64,000 nt of DNA from Marilutibacter chinensis (GTDB lineage Bacteria > Pseudomonadota > Gammaproteobacteria > Xanthomonadales > Xanthomonadaceae), in the NCBI RefSeq assembly GCF_021725675.1, contig NZ_JAKJPO010000008.1:1-64000 (forward strand). Direction: 5' to 3'. The first letter of the stretch is position 1; each line of letters opens with the position of its first letter. The notes beneath the pieces were generated by a model. It did no database searches and was not told the origin of the DNA. It worked only from the letters and a program-made list of their open reading frames with translations. Shown in pieces: positions 7,324 to 22,947 of the stretch. Both the position numbers and the translations under genes were made by a program.

Positions 7324-7836
7324 TCAGCCCCGCTCCACCGCTGCTGCGTCCCTGGGCCCGAACATGCCCAGCAGGGCGATGCCGATCGCGCCGACGACGA
7401 TCGCCGAGTCGGCGATGTTGAATGCCGGCCAGTACCAGTCGCGCCAGTACCACTGGATGAAGTCGACCACGTGGCCGTGAAGCAAGCGGTCGATCACGTT
7501 GCCGATCGCGCCGCCGATCACCAGCGCATACGGCAGCGCGGTGCGCCAGTCGCGGCGCGGCGTGCGCGACAGCCACCAGCCGAGCAGTCCGCTGATCGCC
7601 ACCGCGAGTACGAGGAAAAAGTACTTCTGCCAGCCCCCGGCGTCGCTGAGGAAGCTGAACGCAGCACCGGTGTTGTAGGTGCGGTACCAGTTCCAGAAGC
7701 CATCGATCACCGGGATCGCGGTGTATTCGGGCAGCGACGTCAGCACCCACCATTTGGTGAGCTGGTCGAGGGCGATCACGGCCACCGACACGAGCAGCCA
7801 GGACAGCGCATTGGGAACGGGACGGGACGGAGTCAT
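7324..7836 (-). CDS. lspA: lipoprotein signal peptidase (signal peptidase II)
   Basis: A 170-residue inner-membrane aspartyl protease that removes lipoprotein signal peptides after diacylglyceryl transfer. It has four membrane helices. The catalytic aspartates lie in [11 protein letters not shown] and AFNIADSAI, and the N-terminal ALDQLTK motif is present. ATG 7836 is preferred to the upstream start because it follows the ileS stop by 13 bp and leaves the N terminus at normal length. It serves the many lipoproteins seen in this window. Confidence 0.96.
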   Translation of the reverse strand: MTPSRPVPNALSWLLVSVAVIALDQLTKWWVLTSLPEYTAIPVIDGFWNWYRTYNTGAAFSFLSDAGGWQKYFFLVLAVAISGLLGWWLSRTPRRDWRTALPYALVIGGAIGNVIDRLLHGHVVDFIQWYWRDWYWPAFNIADSAIVVGAIGIALLGMFGPRDAAAVERG

Positions 7837-7849
7837 CGCGGGCCGCTCC

Positions 7850-10699
7850 TCAGAACCACTTGCGGACTTCGCCGCTGCCGTCGACATTGCTCGCGCAGCG
7901 CCCGCACAACTGCGGGTGCTCCGCGTTCGAGCCGACGTCGTCGCGGTAATGCCAGCACCGCACGCACTTGGACTTGCCGGTACGCGCCGCCGTCACTTCG
8001 CCGGCACCGGCCTCGACGCTGACGTCCCCGCTGATGAACAGGAACCGCAGCTCGTCCGTCAGCGGCGCCAGCCAGGCGCGTTCGTCGTCGCCCACCTTCA
8101 GCACCACCTCGGCCTCGAGCGCCGCGCCGATCTCGCCGGCGGCGCGCATCGGTTCGAGCACCGCGCTGACCTGTTCGCGCAGCGCCAGCAGGCGGTCGAA
8201 CCGGGCCGCCGACAGCGGGGCGTCCGCAGGCAGCGGCGCCAGTCCGTCGTACCAGGTCGCGAACAGCACGTTGCCGAGGCGCTGACCGTCCGCCGGCTTC
8301 GGCAGGTAGCCCCACAGTTCGTCGGCAGTGAAGCTCAGCACCGGCGCGATCCAGCGCACGAAGGCCTCGGCGATGCGGTACATCGCGCTCTGCGCCGAGC
8401 GGCGGCCGTCGGAATCCTCCTGCATCGTGTACAGGCGGTCCTTGGTGATGTCGAGGTAGACCGAACCGAGATCGACGCTGCAGAAGTTCAGCAGCAGCTG
8501 CACGATCTCGGCGAAGTCGTAGCGCTCGTAGGCGGCCTTGATCTTCTCCTGCACTTCCCAGGCGCGGTGCACGATCCAGCGATCCAGCGCGACCATCCCT
8601 CCATCGGACGCGCCGTCGAGCGCGCGCAGGTGCACGGCCGGCTCGAAGCCATGCAGGTTGGCGAGCAGGAAGCGGGCGGTGTTGCGGATGCGGCGGTAGG
8701 CGTCGGCGTTGCGCTTGAGGATCTCCTGCGACAGCGACATCTCGTTGCTGTAGTCGGCCGAAGCGATCCACAGGCGCAGGATGTCGGCGCCCAGCGTCTT
8801 CATGATGTCCTGCGGCTCGATGCCGTTGCCGAGCGACTTGGACATCTTGCGGCCCTTCTCGTCCACGGTGAAGCCGTGGGTCAGGCACTGCCTGTACGGC
8901 GCCGTCCTGTCCATCGCCACGCCGGTCAGCAGCGAGGACTGGAACCAGCCGCGGTGCTGGTCGGAGCCTTCCAGGTAGAGGTCGGCCGGCTTGCCGAAGC
9001 CACGCTCGACGAGCACGCCCTCGTGGGTGACGCCGGAATCGAACCAGACATCGAGGATGTCGGTGATCTTCTCGTACTCGGCGGCCTCGTCGCCGAGCAG
9101 CTCGGCCGCGTCGAGGGTGTACCAGACATCGACGCCGCCCTGCTCGACCCGTTCCGCGACCGCACGCATCAACTCGCTGCTGCGGGGGTGCGGCTCGCCG
9201 GTCTGGCGGTGCACGAACAGCGCGATCGGCACGCCCCAGGTGCGCTGGCGCGAGATCGTCCAGTCCGGACGTCCTTCGACCATGCCGGCGATGCGCGCCT
9301 GGCCCCATTTCGGGAACCAGCCGACGCTCTTGATCGCCTCCAGCGCGTCGCCGCGCAGGTTCGCCTGCTCCATCGAGATGAACCACTGCGGCGTCGCGCG
9401 GAACGCGATCGGCGTCTTGTGGCGCCAGCAGTGCGGGTAGCTGTGTTCGAGCCTGGCGAACGCGAGCAGCGAGCCGTTCTCGCGCAGCGCGTCGACGATG
9501 ACGTCGTTGGCCTTCCAGATGTGCAGGCCGGCCAGCGCGTGGCCATCGGCCGGCGGCGTCGACGGCAGGTAGACGCCGCGGCCGTCGACCGGGTTGATCT
9601 CGGCGGCCTTGTACTTCTCGATCAGACCGTACTGCTTGCTGGCCGCATAGTCCTCCTGGCCGTGACCGGGCGCGGTGTGCACGGCACCGGTGCCGTCTTC
9701 GGCGGACACGTGATCGCCGAGGATCAGCGGGATGTCGCGGGTCGCGTAGAACGGATGCGCGAGGACGAGGTTCTCCAGCGCCGTGCCGGCGACGCGGCCG
9801 TGCACGACCGGTTCGTCGACGCCGTAACGCTTCAGCGCGGCCGCGGCCAGCGCGTCGGCCAGTACCAGCCAGCGGCGGCGGCCGTCGTGGGCGGGGCCTT
9901 CGACCAGCGCGTACTCCAGCTCGGGACCGATCGACACCGCCAGCGAGGCCGGCAGCGTCCACGGCGTGGTGGTCCAGATCGGCACCGCGATCTCGACGCC
10001 GTCGGGCAACTCGACCCCGAACGCCCGTGCCAGCGCCTGCGGATCGCGCGCCGCGTAGGCGACGTCGATCGCCGGCGACACCTTGTCCTGGTACTCGATC
10101 TCGGCCTCGGCCAGCGCCGATCCGCAGTCGAAGCACCAGTGCACCGGCTTCACGCCGCGGGTCAGGTGGCCGTTGTCGATGATCCGCGCGAGCGCACGCA
10201 TCTCGTTGGCCTCGAAACGGAAATCGAGGGTCTTGTACGGGTTGTCCCAGTCGCCGATCACGCCCAGCCGCTTGAAGTCGCGGCGCTGGATCTCGATCTG
10301 CGACTCGGCGTACTCACGGCACTTCTGGCGGAACTCGACCGCATCGAGCTTGACCCCGACCTTGCCGTACTTCTTCTCGATCGCGATCTCGATCGGCAGG
10401 CCGTGGCAGTCCCAGCCCGGCACGTATGGCGCGTCGAAGCCCGCCATATGCCTGGACTTGACGATGATGTCCTTGAGGATCTTGTTGACCGCGTGTCCGA
10501 GGTGGATCGCGCCGTTCGCGTACGGCGGACCGTCGTGCAGCACGAACAGCGGACGGCCTGCCGCGTGCTCGCGCAGGCGCGCGTACAGCCCCTCGGACTC
10601 CCAGCGCTCCAGGATCCCGGGCTCGCGCCTGGGCAGGTCGCCACGCATCGGAAACTCGGTGGCGGGCAACTGCAGGGTGGCTTTGTAATCCTGGCTCAC
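7850..10699 (-). CDS. ileS: isoleucyl-tRNA synthetase
   Basis: A 949-residue class I synthetase. The HIGH-type motif is in [15 protein letters not shown], a large editing (CP1) domain lies in the first half, KMSKSLGNG is the KMSKS loop, and the C-terminal zinc finger reads CVRCWHY...CGRC. It charges tRNA-Ile with isoleucine in the cytosol. It ends 13 bp before lspA and begins 6 bp after ribF, the classic ribF-ileS-lspA-ispH order. Confidence 0.98.
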   Translation of the reverse strand: MSQDYKATLQLPATEFPMRGDLPRREPGILERWESEGLYARLREHAAGRPLFVLHDGPPYANGAIHLGHAVNKILKDIIVKSRHMAGFDAPYVPGWDCHGLPIEIAIEKKYGKVGVKLDAVEFRQKCREYAESQIEIQRRDFKRLGVIGDWDNPYKTLDFRFEANEMRALARIIDNGHLTRGVKPVHWCFDCGSALAEAEIEYQDKVSPAIDVAYAARDPQALARAFGVELPDGVEIAVPIWTTTPWTLPASLAVSIGPELEYALVEGPAHDGRRRWLVLADALAAAALKRYGVDEPVVHGRVAGTALENLVLAHPFYATRDIPLILGDHVSAEDGTGAVHTAPGHGQEDYAASKQYGLIEKYKAAEINPVDGRGVYLPSTPPADGHALAGLHIWKANDVIVDALRENGSLLAFARLEHSYPHCWRHKTPIAFRATPQWFISMEQANLRGDALEAIKSVGWFPKWGQARIAGMVEGRPDWTISRQRTWGVPIALFVHRQTGEPHPRSSELMRAVAERVEQGGVDVWYTLDAAELLGDEAAEYEKITDILDVWFDSGVTHEGVLVERGFGKPADLYLEGSDQHRGWFQSSLLTGVAMDRTAPYRQCLTHGFTVDEKGRKMSKSLGNGIEPQDIMKTLGADILRLWIASADYSNEMSLSQEILKRNADAYRRIRNTARFLLANLHGFEPAVHLRALDGASDGGMVALDRWIVHRAWEVQEKIKAAYERYDFAEIVQLLLNFCSVDLGSVYLDITKDRLYTMQEDSDGRRSAQSAMYRIAEAFVRWIAPVLSFTADELWGYLPKPADGQRLGNVLFATWYDGLAPLPADAPLSAARFDRLLALREQVSAVLEPMRAAGEIGAALEAEVVLKVGDDERAWLAPLTDELRFLFISGDVSVEAGAGEVTAARTGKSKCVRCWHYRDDVGSNAEHPQLCGRCASNVDGSGEVRKWF

Positions 10700-10705
10700 G
10701 GGGAC

Positions 10706-11731
10706 CTATTCGAAGGAAGGTTCTTTGAGGGAAGTCCGCATCCGGGAATGCGGGCCGTTGCTGCGGGACGAACGGGCAAGGATTCCGCGCGCCCGTTCGG
10801 CGTCGCGGTGCATCTGCGCGACCAGCGCCGGCAGATCGTCGAATCTTTCCTCGTCGCGCAGCTTGGCGACGAACTCGACCTCGATCCTGCGCCCGTACAG
10901 GTCGCCGTCGAAGTCGAACAGATGGGCTTCGAGCAGCGGCTCCACGCCGTCCACCGTCGGCCGGGTACCGAGGCTGGACACCGACGCCATCGGCTCCGCG
11001 CCCACGCCATGCACCCAGGTCGCGTAGATGCCGGACAGCGCCGGAGTCCGGCCACCGAAGCGGATGTTGGCGGTCGGATAGCCCAGCGTGCGTCCGAGCT
11101 GGCGACCGCGCACGACCCGGCCGCCGATCGCGTATGGACGCCCGAGCATCCTCGTCGCCGCCTCGAACGCGCCATCCTGCAGGGCGGCCCGGATGCGCGT
11201 GCTCGAAACCCGTTCGCCGTCCAGCATCACCGGCTCGATCTCGCCGGCGACGAAACCGCGCTCGCGGCCGACACGGTGCAGCAACTCGATGTCGCCGCCG
11301 CGCGCCCTGCCGAAACGGAAGCCGGGACCGACCCAGATCTCGCGGGCGCGCAGATGCTCGACCAACACGCGCTCGATGAAGGTTTCCGCATCCAGTCCGC
11401 TCAGGCGCGCATCGAAGCGCAGCAGTCCCACCTGGTCGGCGCCGAGTTCGCACAGGCCCTCGACCTTGGCCCGCGGCGACAACAGCCGCGGCGGCGGCGC
11501 CTGCGGGGCGAAGAACTCGCGCGGCAGCGGTTCGAAGCTGAGCGCGACCGCCGGCAGGCCGCCACCATGCGGACCGGGGGCGGGCGCGCCGCCGATCGCA
11601 CGCGAGCGCGCGACAGCATGGCGCACCAGTGCCCGATGGCCCAGGTGCAGGCCGTCGAAGGCGCCGATGCAGACCACACTGCCGTGCGGGCACCGGGGCC
11701 CGCCATCGACGTCACGGAACAGCCTGCTCAT
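10706..11731 (-). CDS. ribF: bifunctional riboflavin kinase / FAD synthetase
   Basis: A 341-residue protein. The N-terminal nucleotidyltransferase has CIGAFDGLHLGHRALV (HxGH-type site, residues about 21-36) and adenylylates FMN to FAD. The C-terminal flavokinase (GRPYAIGGRVVRG..LGRTLGYPTANI...) phosphorylates riboflavin. Length fits the family. It lies between murJ and ileS, all on the minus strand; no FMN riboswitch is visible upstream. Confidence 0.96.
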   Translation of the reverse strand: MSRLFRDVDGGPRCPHGSVVCIGAFDGLHLGHRALVRHAVARSRAIGGAPAPGPHGGGLPAVALSFEPLPREFFAPQAPPPRLLSPRAKVEGLCELGADQVGLLRFDARLSGLDAETFIERVLVEHLRAREIWVGPGFRFGRARGGDIELLHRVGRERGFVAGEIEPVMLDGERVSSTRIRAALQDGAFEAATRMLGRPYAIGGRVVRGRQLGRTLGYPTANIRFGGRTPALSGIYATWVHGVGAEPMASVSSLGTRPTVDGVEPLLEAHLFDFDGDLYGRRIEVEFVAKLRDEERFDDLPALVAQMHRDAERARGILARSSRSNGPHSRMRTSLKEPSFE

Positions 11732-11782
11732 AGAACCCTGCAGTATATACGCGCCGCCCCCGCTGCCGGCCGGTCCGGAGCG

Positions 11783-13453
11783 TCAATGGCGCAGATGGCG
11801 CGGACGCAGGCCGAGCAGCAGCAGGGTCGCGGCGTAGGCCGCGCCGCCGGCCGCCACCGCCACCAGCAGCCACACCCAGCGCCAGCCCATCGACAGCAGC
11901 CCCCACGCTCCGACGTACCCGCGGATCGCGACCACCGCGACGGTCATCGCCAGCAGCGCCACCGCGATCCGCAACAGCCAGCGTCCCCAGCCCGGCTCGG
12001 GCGTGTACAGCCCCTGCCGTCGCAGGTATCGCCACAACAGGGCGGCGTTCAGTATCCCGGCCAGCGCGGTCGCTGCGGCGATGCCGACATGCGCCTCCGC
12101 CACCCCCAGCATCCACAACGGCGTCACCAGCGCGACCGTCAACAGCACGTTGGCGACCACGGTGATCAGCGCCGCGCGCATCGGCGTGCGGGTGTCCTGG
12201 CGGGCGTAGAAGGCCGGCAGCAGCACCTTGCTGAGCATGAAGGTCGGGATGCCGACGCTCATCGCGGTCAGCGCGATGCCGACCATCCGCGAATCCTCCG
12301 CGGTGAATGCGCGGCGCTGGAACAGCGATGCGGTCAACGGCTCGGCCAGCAGCGCCAGCCCCAGTGCGGCCGGGATGCCGATCAGCAGCACGATCCGCAG
12401 CCCCCAGTCCAGCGACTTCGAGTAACCGGCCTCGTCGTTGGCGGCGTGATGGCGCGACAGCTGCGGCAGGATCACCGTGCCGATCGCGACGCCGAACAGG
12501 CCCAGCGGCAGCTCGGTCAGGCGGTCGGAGTAATACAGCCACGACTGCGCGGCCGGCACCAGCAGCGCGGCGAACATCGTCCCGACCAGCACGTTCACCT
12601 GGGCGACCGAGGAAGAAAACACCGTCGGCAGCATCAGCCGGCCGACCCGGCGCACGCCCTCGTGGCGGAAATCGAAGCGCAACCGCGGACGCAGCCCCAG
12701 CCGGCCCATCGCCGGCCACAGCACCAGCACCTGCAGGATGCCGGCCGCCAGCACGCCCCAGGCCATCGAGGCCTCGGGCACCTCCAGGTGTCCGGCCAGC
12801 AGCAGCATCGCCGCGATCATCGCCAGGTTATGCAGGACCGGCGTCAGCGCCGGCAGGCCGAAGTGGCGGAAGCTGTTCAGCACGCCGCCGGCCAGCGCCG
12901 TCATCGAGATGAACACCAGGTAGGGAAAGGTGATCCGCAGCATTTCGGCGGCCAGCGGGACAGTCTCGGTCCCCGGCGGCGCCAGCGCCAGGAACAGCTG
13001 CGCGACCCACGGTGCGGCCAGCATGCCCAGGCCGCTGACCACCACCACCGCCGCGAAAAGCGCGCCGGCGACGTGGTCGAGCAGGTCCTGCAGCGCCTTC
13101 TGGTCGCCCTTTTCCTTCAGCTCCGAGAGCACCGGTACGAACGCCGAGGAGAACGATCCCTCGGCGAAGATCCGGCGCAGATAGTTCGGGATCCGGTAGG
13201 CGACGACGAAGGCGCTCATCCCCGGGCCGGCGCCGAACAGGCTCGCCGTGACCGCGTCGCGGACGTATCCGGCGATGCGCGAGATGAACGTCATCACGCT
13301 GAACACGGCGGTCGAGCGCAGCATCCCGCGCCCGCCACGTCCGCCGCCCCGGTCCGGATCCGGCGCCCCCCCTGGCGGCAGTCCGGGCTCGCCCGGCGCG
13401 ACCGGCGTCGCGAGAGCGGACGCCCGGGCGTCCTGAACGATCTTTTCAGACAA
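11783..13453 (-). CDS. murJ: lipid II flippase
   Basis: A 556-residue MOP-superfamily membrane protein with about 14 helices and the MurJ core ([29 protein letters not shown]). It flips lipid II across the inner membrane for peptidoglycan synthesis. The chosen start is a TTG at 13453 because a strong GGAGGA stands 7 bp before it; this adds a Gly/Pro/Arg-rich 43-residue cytoplasmic tail. An internal ATG at 13324 ([13 protein letters not shown]) would give the usual family start. It diverges from rpsT. Confidence 0.95.
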   Translation of the reverse strand: MSEKIVQDARASALATPVAPGEPGLPPGGAPDPDRGGGRGGRGMLRSTAVFSVMTFISRIAGYVRDAVTASLFGAGPGMSAFVVAYRIPNYLRRIFAEGSFSSAFVPVLSELKEKGDQKALQDLLDHVAGALFAAVVVVSGLGMLAAPWVAQLFLALAPPGTETVPLAAEMLRITFPYLVFISMTALAGGVLNSFRHFGLPALTPVLHNLAMIAAMLLLAGHLEVPEASMAWGVLAAGILQVLVLWPAMGRLGLRPRLRFDFRHEGVRRVGRLMLPTVFSSSVAQVNVLVGTMFAALLVPAAQSWLYYSDRLTELPLGLFGVAIGTVILPQLSRHHAANDEAGYSKSLDWGLRIVLLIGIPAALGLALLAEPLTASLFQRRAFTAEDSRMVGIALTAMSVGIPTFMLSKVLLPAFYARQDTRTPMRAALITVVANVLLTVALVTPLWMLGVAEAHVGIAAATALAGILNAALLWRYLRRQGLYTPEPGWGRWLLRIAVALLAMTVAVVAIRGYVGAWGLLSMGWRWVWLLVAVAAGGAAYAATLLLLGLRPRHLRH

Positions 13454-13476
13454 AAGAATTCCTCCGGCCGCCGCTG

Positions 13477-13505
13477 TTGACGCAAGCCACTGAATTGACC
13501 ATAAT
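13477..13505 (+). promoter_or_regulatory. sigma70 promoter of rpsT
   Basis: TTGACG (13477-13482), a 17-bp spacer and CATAAT (13500-13505) match 5/6 and 5/6 of the sigma70 consensus. It lies 110 bp upstream of the rpsT start in the 161-bp divergent gap with murJ. Confidence 0.7.
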
Positions 13506-13614
13506 TTCCTGTCTACTTGCCTGGATCAAGTCCTGCCGGTGCCAGACTCCCGGGGTTCGCGGTCCGCAAGTCCTTCTTTCCAGTTCCGATTCCAAAATAT
13601 TCCAGGATTCCGCC

Positions 13615-13884
13615 GTGGCTAACATCAAGTCCGCCAAGAAGCGCGCCAAGCAGACCGTCGTGCGCAACGCCCGTAACGCCAGCCAGCGTTCGATGCTGCG
13701 CACCTACGTCAAGAAGGTGCTCAAGGCCCTGGGCGAGAACGACGCCGCCGGCGCCGAAACCGCCTTCAAGGCCGCCCAACCGATCCTCGACCGTTACAGC
13801 GCACGTGGCCTGATCCACAAGAACAAGGCCGCTCGCCACAAGAGCCGTCTGAACGCGCGCATCAAGGCGCTCAAGGCCGCCTGA
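13615..13884 (+). CDS. rpsT: 30S ribosomal protein S20
   Basis: An 89-residue, Lys/Arg/Ala-rich helical protein ([13 protein letters not shown]...) that binds 16S rRNA. It starts at GTG 13615; a non-ATG start is common for rpsT and is compatible with the autoregulation known in E. coli. The upstream in-frame extension is non-coding leader. It is monocistronic, with a good promoter and a terminator. Confidence 0.97.
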   Translation: MANIKSAKKRAKQTVVRNARNASQRSMLRTYVKKVLKALGENDAAGAETAFKAAQPILDRYSARGLIHKNKAARHKSRLNARIKALKAA

Positions 13885-13931
13885 GGTCGATCCCGCGCCC
13901 GGGCGTCCACTGTCCCGGCCCGCAGGCAAGA

Positions 13932-13956
13932 AAGCCGGCATCCGCCGGCTTTTTTG
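13932..13956 (+). terminator. intrinsic terminator of rpsT
   Basis: GCCGGC-ATCC-GCCGGC (13934-13949) is extended by A/T pairs and followed by TTTTTT. It stands 50 bp after the rpsT stop. The remaining 190 bp to obgE show nothing else I can support. Confidence 0.9.
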
Positions 13957-14147
13957 TTGCCCGGCCACCACCGCCCCCCTGCTTCAAGGCGCGCCCGCCC
14001 CGGGACAGGCTTGTTCCGGCACATAAGCGCGCAGCAAGCTGCGATGAAGCTCTCATGGGTGAGGTCCGATCCAGGCTTGCGCCGCTCCCACGGTCGTGTG
14101 CACGCCCCGCGCATGCCGGCGCGCACGGGGGGCGCCAGCGGCGCAGC

Positions 14148-15994
<1,847 letters not shown>

Positions 15995-16065
15995 GACCCG
16001 GACCTCCTGGTGATCCTATGTAGTTATTCTGGTCGCTGCCGCCCGGGCGGGCGGAGAGAAGCGGA

Positions 16066-16095
16066 ATTGTAGCCGGGCCGGGGTTCTCGTGCAAA
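16066..16095 (-). promoter_or_regulatory. probable promoter of rplU-rpmA
   Basis: On the minus strand TTGCAC, a 17-bp spacer and TACAAT (-10, 5/6) lie about 72 bp upstream of the rplU ATG. The -35 is weak, but the -10 and spacing are good. Confidence 0.5.
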
Positions 16096-16611
16096 CGACC
16101 CCGGGCGCGGCTCAAGCGCCACGGCCGGCACGCGCCCGGCTTTGCCGGATCTGGCGCGATCTCCCGCGGACGGAAAAACCGTCGCCAATTGTCAAAACCC
16201 CGACATCACCCGCTTGTAAGCGGCAACGATTTTCATTTAGGTTCAAGTCAGCTGCGGCGACAAGGGCCGCACGGATCGGCACGGACCGCCGCATCTACGG
16301 ATGTCCGGCGCCCCAACCAGCAAGGCAATGAATGCCCGTGAGCCAGGACGCTCTACACAATCCGAATGCCGCATGCGCCCCGCCCGACGGAACTCTCCGC
16401 GCGTCCGGGCCACCCGCCGCCGGCACATCGCCGGTGTGCTCGCGGCCTTGCGCCGTTCTCCCGCCCTTTTCCCCGAATTCGCGCCATGCCCCCCTCCGGG
16501 GGGGCGCGCAAAGGCGTTGCGCCTGCGTGCCATAAGGCACGAGGGCAACCGGACCCGGCACAGCACAGGGGGTGCGCCGGGATGATGGACTGCAATCGAA
16601 GGACTGTACCC
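16096..16611. other. 516-bp intergenic region, no gene supported
   Basis: This is the divergent gap between rplU and the protease gene. It contains a 6-bp-stem G/C hairpin (16489-16503) and a GCGCAA/TTGCGC inverted repeat (16506-16522) shortly before the protease start. Several short ORFs exist in both strands, but none has a ribosome-binding site or a protein-like sequence. The protease promoter must be here but is not evident by eye. Confidence 0.5.
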
Positions 16612-18726
16612 ATGTCAAAGCAGAAGAAATCAGGCGTCATCCGTTCGAGGAAGATGAAATGGACCGCCCTCGCCGTCGCTACCGCGATCGTTGTCGCCCC
16701 GGCAGCCTATTCCGGCGGCAAACTCAATGGCTTCAAGCCACCGAGCACGGCCGCCGCCGCGGCCAGCGCCAGGCAGAAGGAGTCGGTGGATCGCTTCATC
16801 GTCACCTACCGGCAGGACCCGACGCAGCGCTTGTCGGCGGCCTCCGCCGACTCCCGCATGCAGGGACTGGCCACTGCCGCGCGCGACGCCGGCGTCGGCA
16901 TCGAACCGCTGCGCACACTGGCGACCGGCGCATCGGTGATCCGCACCGACCGCAAGCTGGATCGCGCCGCCAGCAAGGCGCTGATGATCGCGCTGATGAA
17001 GGACCCGAACGTGCTTGCGGTCGAGCCCGATCGCCGGCTGACCCGCCAGTTCGTGCCCAACGATCCCGCCTACGCCCAGCAATGGCACTACCAGGCCGGT
17101 ACCGGCGGCATCAACGCCGAGGGCGCCTGGGACCTGAGCAGCGGCGCAGGCGTGGTGGTCGCGGTGCTCGACACCGGCAGCACCCCGCATGTCGACCTGG
17201 CCGGCGCCTACGTCGCCGGCTACGACTTCATCGACGACCTCGACACCGCGGTCGACGGTGATGGCCGCGACGCCGACCCGAACGACCCCGGCGACTGGCA
17301 CAGCGGCGAATGCAACATCTTCGGCATCCCCGAGGACAGCAGCTGGCACGGCACCCACGTCGCCGGCACGGTGGCCGCGGCGACCGACAACGGCATCGGC
17401 GTGGCCGGCGTCGCCCACGGCGCGAAAGTGCAGCCGGTGCGCGTGCTCGGCAAGTGCGGCGGCTTCATTTCCGACATCGCCGACGCGATCACCTGGGCCT
17501 CGGGCGGCAGCGTCGCCGGCGTACCCGACAACGCGACCCCGGCCGAGGTCATCAACCTGAGCCTGGGCGGTGGCGGCAGCTGTCCGGCCGCGATGCAGGC
17601 GGCGATCGACGGCGCGGTCGGCCGCGGCACCACGGTGGTGGTGGCGGCCGGCAACAGCAGCTCCGATGCGTCCGGCTTCACTCCCGCCAACTGCGACAAC
17701 GTGATCGCGGTGGCGGCGACCGGCCCGGACTACGAGTTCGCGGCCGGCTACTCGAACTTCGGCGATACGGTCGATGTCGCGGCGCCGGGCGGTTCCGGCG
17801 TGACGCCGGCCGAGGACAACATCCTGTCGACGCTGAACAGCGGTGCGACCGTGCAGGAGGACGATGTCTACGCCTGGTACGCCGGCACCTCGATGGCGGC
17901 GCCTCACGTGGCCGGTACGGTCGCGCTGATGCAGGCGGCGGCTCCGATGCCGAAGACCCCGGCGGAGATCGAGGAGATCCTGGTCAACACCGCCTATGCC
18001 GCGACCGGCTTCCCGGTCGGCTGCAGCTACAGCAAGTCGTGCGGTTCCGGCGTGATCGACGCGCGCTATGCCGTGTCGGTGGCCTCCGGCGCCGAGCCGC
18101 TGCCGGATGCCCCGCCGCCGCCGCCGCCGCCGCCGCCGGCGACCCCGCTGGAGAACGGCGTCACCGTCACCGACATCGAGGTGCTGGCCGACGAGAGCGT
18201 CCGTTACGAGCTGGCGGTGCCCAACGGCGCGTCCAACCTGTTGTTCGCGATGTACGGTGGCACCGGCGATGCCGACATCTACGTGCGCCACGGCGACGAG
18301 CCGACCGACACGGCCTACGACTGCCGTCCGTTCTCGGCCGGCAACAACGAGACCTGCTTCTTCCCGGCTCCGGAAAGCGGTACCTGGTACGTGACGATCA
18401 AGGGTTTCAGCAACGCCGCCGGCGTCTCGCTGTACCCGAGCTTCGTCGACCCGGGCTGGCCGCGCGCGCTCGAGGCCGAGGCCACGCAGCTCAACAATCA
18501 CCGCACCCGCGTGCAGCTGCAGTGGACCCACGGCGCCAGGTTCGTCGACATCTACCGCAACGGCGCGATCCTGAAGACCGTGCGCAACCGCAATCACAGC
18601 ACCACGGACACCTTCCGGATCATCGGCAGCGGCACGATGACCTACGAGGTCTGCAACAACGGCACCCGGGAATGCTCCGACCCGGTGTCGATCGACTACG
18701 CGTCGCAGAAGCGCAGGTCGAGGTAA
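16612..18726 (+). CDS. secreted subtilisin-like serine protease (S8) with C-terminal PPC domain
   Basis: A 704-residue extracellular protease. After a basic N terminus and signal segment (MKWTALAVATAIVVAPAAYS) comes an inhibitor-type propeptide (about 58-150), then the S8 domain with Asp187 (VAVLDTGS), His246 (SWHGTHVAG) and Ser427 (AGTSMAAPH). A nine-proline linker leads to a PPC domain (about 515-610, DADIYVRHGDEP...WYVTIKGFS) and a last beta-sandwich-like module. ATG 16612 is chosen; 16585 and 16654 are alternatives. It may be a client of type II secretion, as xanthomonad PPC proteases usually are. The hairpin GGGAGCCCCG/CGGGGCTCCC follows at 18750-18770. Confidence 0.9.
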   Translation: MSKQKKSGVIRSRKMKWTALAVATAIVVAPAAYSGGKLNGFKPPSTAAAAASARQKESVDRFIVTYRQDPTQRLSAASADSRMQGLATAARDAGVGIEPLRTLATGASVIRTDRKLDRAASKALMIALMKDPNVLAVEPDRRLTRQFVPNDPAYAQQWHYQAGTGGINAEGAWDLSSGAGVVVAVLDTGSTPHVDLAGAYVAGYDFIDDLDTAVDGDGRDADPNDPGDWHSGECNIFGIPEDSSWHGTHVAGTVAAATDNGIGVAGVAHGAKVQPVRVLGKCGGFISDIADAITWASGGSVAGVPDNATPAEVINLSLGGGGSCPAAMQAAIDGAVGRGTTVVVAAGNSSSDASGFTPANCDNVIAVAATGPDYEFAAGYSNFGDTVDVAAPGGSGVTPAEDNILSTLNSGATVQEDDVYAWYAGTSMAAPHVAGTVALMQAAAPMPKTPAEIEEILVNTAYAATGFPVGCSYSKSCGSGVIDARYAVSVASGAEPLPDAPPPPPPPPPATPLENGVTVTDIEVLADESVRYELAVPNGASNLLFAMYGGTGDADIYVRHGDEPTDTAYDCRPFSAGNNETCFFPAPESGTWYVTIKGFSNAAGVSLYPSFVDPGWPRALEAEATQLNNHRTRVQLQWTHGARFVDIYRNGAILKTVRNRNHSTTDTFRIIGSGTMTYEVCNNGTRECSDPVSIDYASQKRRSR

Positions 18727-18749
18727 GCCATCCACGGCAAACCGCATCG

Positions 18750-18770
18750 GGAGCCCCGTCCGGGGCTCCC
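18750..18770 (+). terminator. hairpin after protease gene
   Basis: A 10-bp perfect inverted repeat GGGAGCCCCG..CGGGGCTCCC stands 24 bp after the stop. It lacks a T-run, so it is either an RNA-stabilising stem or a weak terminator. Confidence 0.5.
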
Positions 18771-18819
18771 GACTGCCGATGCACGCCGTTCCATCACGAT
18801 CGTCGATCCGGAGCACCGA

Positions 18820-19749
18820 ATGCCCGCAACCGCTTTTCCGCCCCCTCGCCTCCCACCACGTTTCCCGCCCCGCCCGCGGCCATGGGCGCGGGTCCTGGCG
18901 CTTTTCGTTTCGCTCGCCCTGGCATCGGGCTGCAGCCGCGAGACCGCGGCGATTCCATCGGATGCCGACGACAGCATGAGCGATGCGGTCACTGCCGCAC
19001 CGCCGGCCGAGGCCGCATTCGACAGCCATCTGGACATCGTCGACAACAACGGCCGGCTGCGCTTCGACGGTACCGTCGACAGCGATGAGGCACGCCAGGC
19101 CATCGCCGCGGCGATCGATGCCGCCTATCCCGCCGACCGGGTGACCGGTGCGGTCGCCGTCGACGGCAATGCCCGTCCCGCCCCGTGGCTGCGCGGCCTC
19201 GCCCCGTTCCTGGCCGGTTTCAAGGCACCCGGCGCCGCGGTGCGGTTCCGGGCCGACGCCGTCGAGCTCTCCGGCCAGGTGTCCCCGGACGAGCGGCTGC
19301 GGCTCAGGCAACTGGCCCGTGCGCAGTTTCCCGGCGTGCGTCTGACCGGCCTGTTCGGAGGCGTGGGCGGCGACGACGGCAATGACCCGGCCGCGGCCGC
19401 GCTGGCGAACCTGCGCCCCGACACACCGGCTCACGGCGTCGAGTCCGCGCTGAACAGGATGGACGTCGGTTTCGAGCCGGGCAGCGCACGGATCACGCCC
19501 GACAGCCTGGCGGTGATCGCCCAGGCCGGGCAGCTTCTTGCCGCGATGCCGCCGGAACGGCGCATCGAGATCGCCGGCCACGCCGGCGGCAGCGGCGACC
19601 CCGACGCCGATGCGGCGCTCTCGCGCCAGCGCGCCGATGCGGTGAAGGTCCAGCTGATCGTCAACGGCGTCAATCCGGGCGCCGTCGAGGCCCGCGCGGC
19701 CGACGCCGGGGAACGACCGGACAGCGTGACGTTCAGGGTGCTGAACTGA
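18820..19749 (+). CDS. OmpA-like lipoprotein
   Basis: A 309-residue lipoprotein. The signal ends in the lipobox LASGC (Cys about 38). A middle region (about 70-205) has two BON-like repeats ([17 protein letters not shown].., [19 protein letters not shown]). A C-terminal OmpA/MotB-type domain follows ([39 protein letters not shown]...[18 protein letters not shown]), which normally binds peptidoglycan. It probably anchors the outer membrane to the cell wall. The N terminus before the signal is unusually Pro/Arg-rich, so the true start may be internal. Confidence 0.8.
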   Translation: MPATAFPPPRLPPRFPPRPRPWARVLALFVSLALASGCSRETAAIPSDADDSMSDAVTAAPPAEAAFDSHLDIVDNNGRLRFDGTVDSDEARQAIAAAIDAAYPADRVTGAVAVDGNARPAPWLRGLAPFLAGFKAPGAAVRFRADAVELSGQVSPDERLRLRQLARAQFPGVRLTGLFGGVGGDDGNDPAAAALANLRPDTPAHGVESALNRMDVGFEPGSARITPDSLAVIAQAGQLLAAMPPERRIEIAGHAGGSGDPDADAALSRQRADAVKVQLIVNGVNPGAVEARAADAGERPDSVTFRVLN

Positions 19750-19856
19750 TCCGCCGGCACTGAAGCCGTGCCGGGCCGGGCTCCAGCCCGCCCGGCGACC
19801 GGCCCCTCTTGACCGCGGGCATCCGGCGCTGCGGGAAGACCCGCGTCATCACGCTC

Positions 19857-19878
19857 TGCTGACAATGCGCTGTCAGCA
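19857..19878. promoter_or_regulatory. perfect palindrome upstream of uvrA
   Basis: TGCTGACA-N6-TGTCAGCA is an exact 8-bp inverted repeat 136 bp before the uvrA start and 108 bp after the OmpA-like gene. It could be an operator or a transcript-end hairpin. It does not match the CTGT-N8-ACAG LexA box, so no regulator is assigned. Confidence 0.4.
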
Positions 19879-20013
19879 GCCGGTGCGCTCTGGCGTGCCC
19901 GGTATTTGCCCCCATATCGGGCAACCGATACGCTCGTCGGCTTACCGCCGCCAGCCGCTGCCGCACGCGCGGCGGCGCAGACATCCACGACCAGCGCAGG
20001 GCCCCCACCACGC

Positions 20014-22943
<2,930 letters not shown>

Positions 22944-22947
<4 letters not shown>

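Noticed and set aside
11732-11782. FMN riboswitch for ribF
   Set aside because: Only 51 bp separate murJ and ribF and no RFN-element sequence is present.
7679-13480. 1,933-codon open frame on the + strand
   Set aside because: It lies entirely antisense to ileS, ribF and murJ. Its Arg/His/Gln/Asp-rich composition is the usual reverse shadow of very GC-rich genes, and it has no domains.
16630-19581. 983-codon minus-strand open frame
   Set aside because: Antisense to the S8 protease and the OmpA-like gene; no recognisable motifs.
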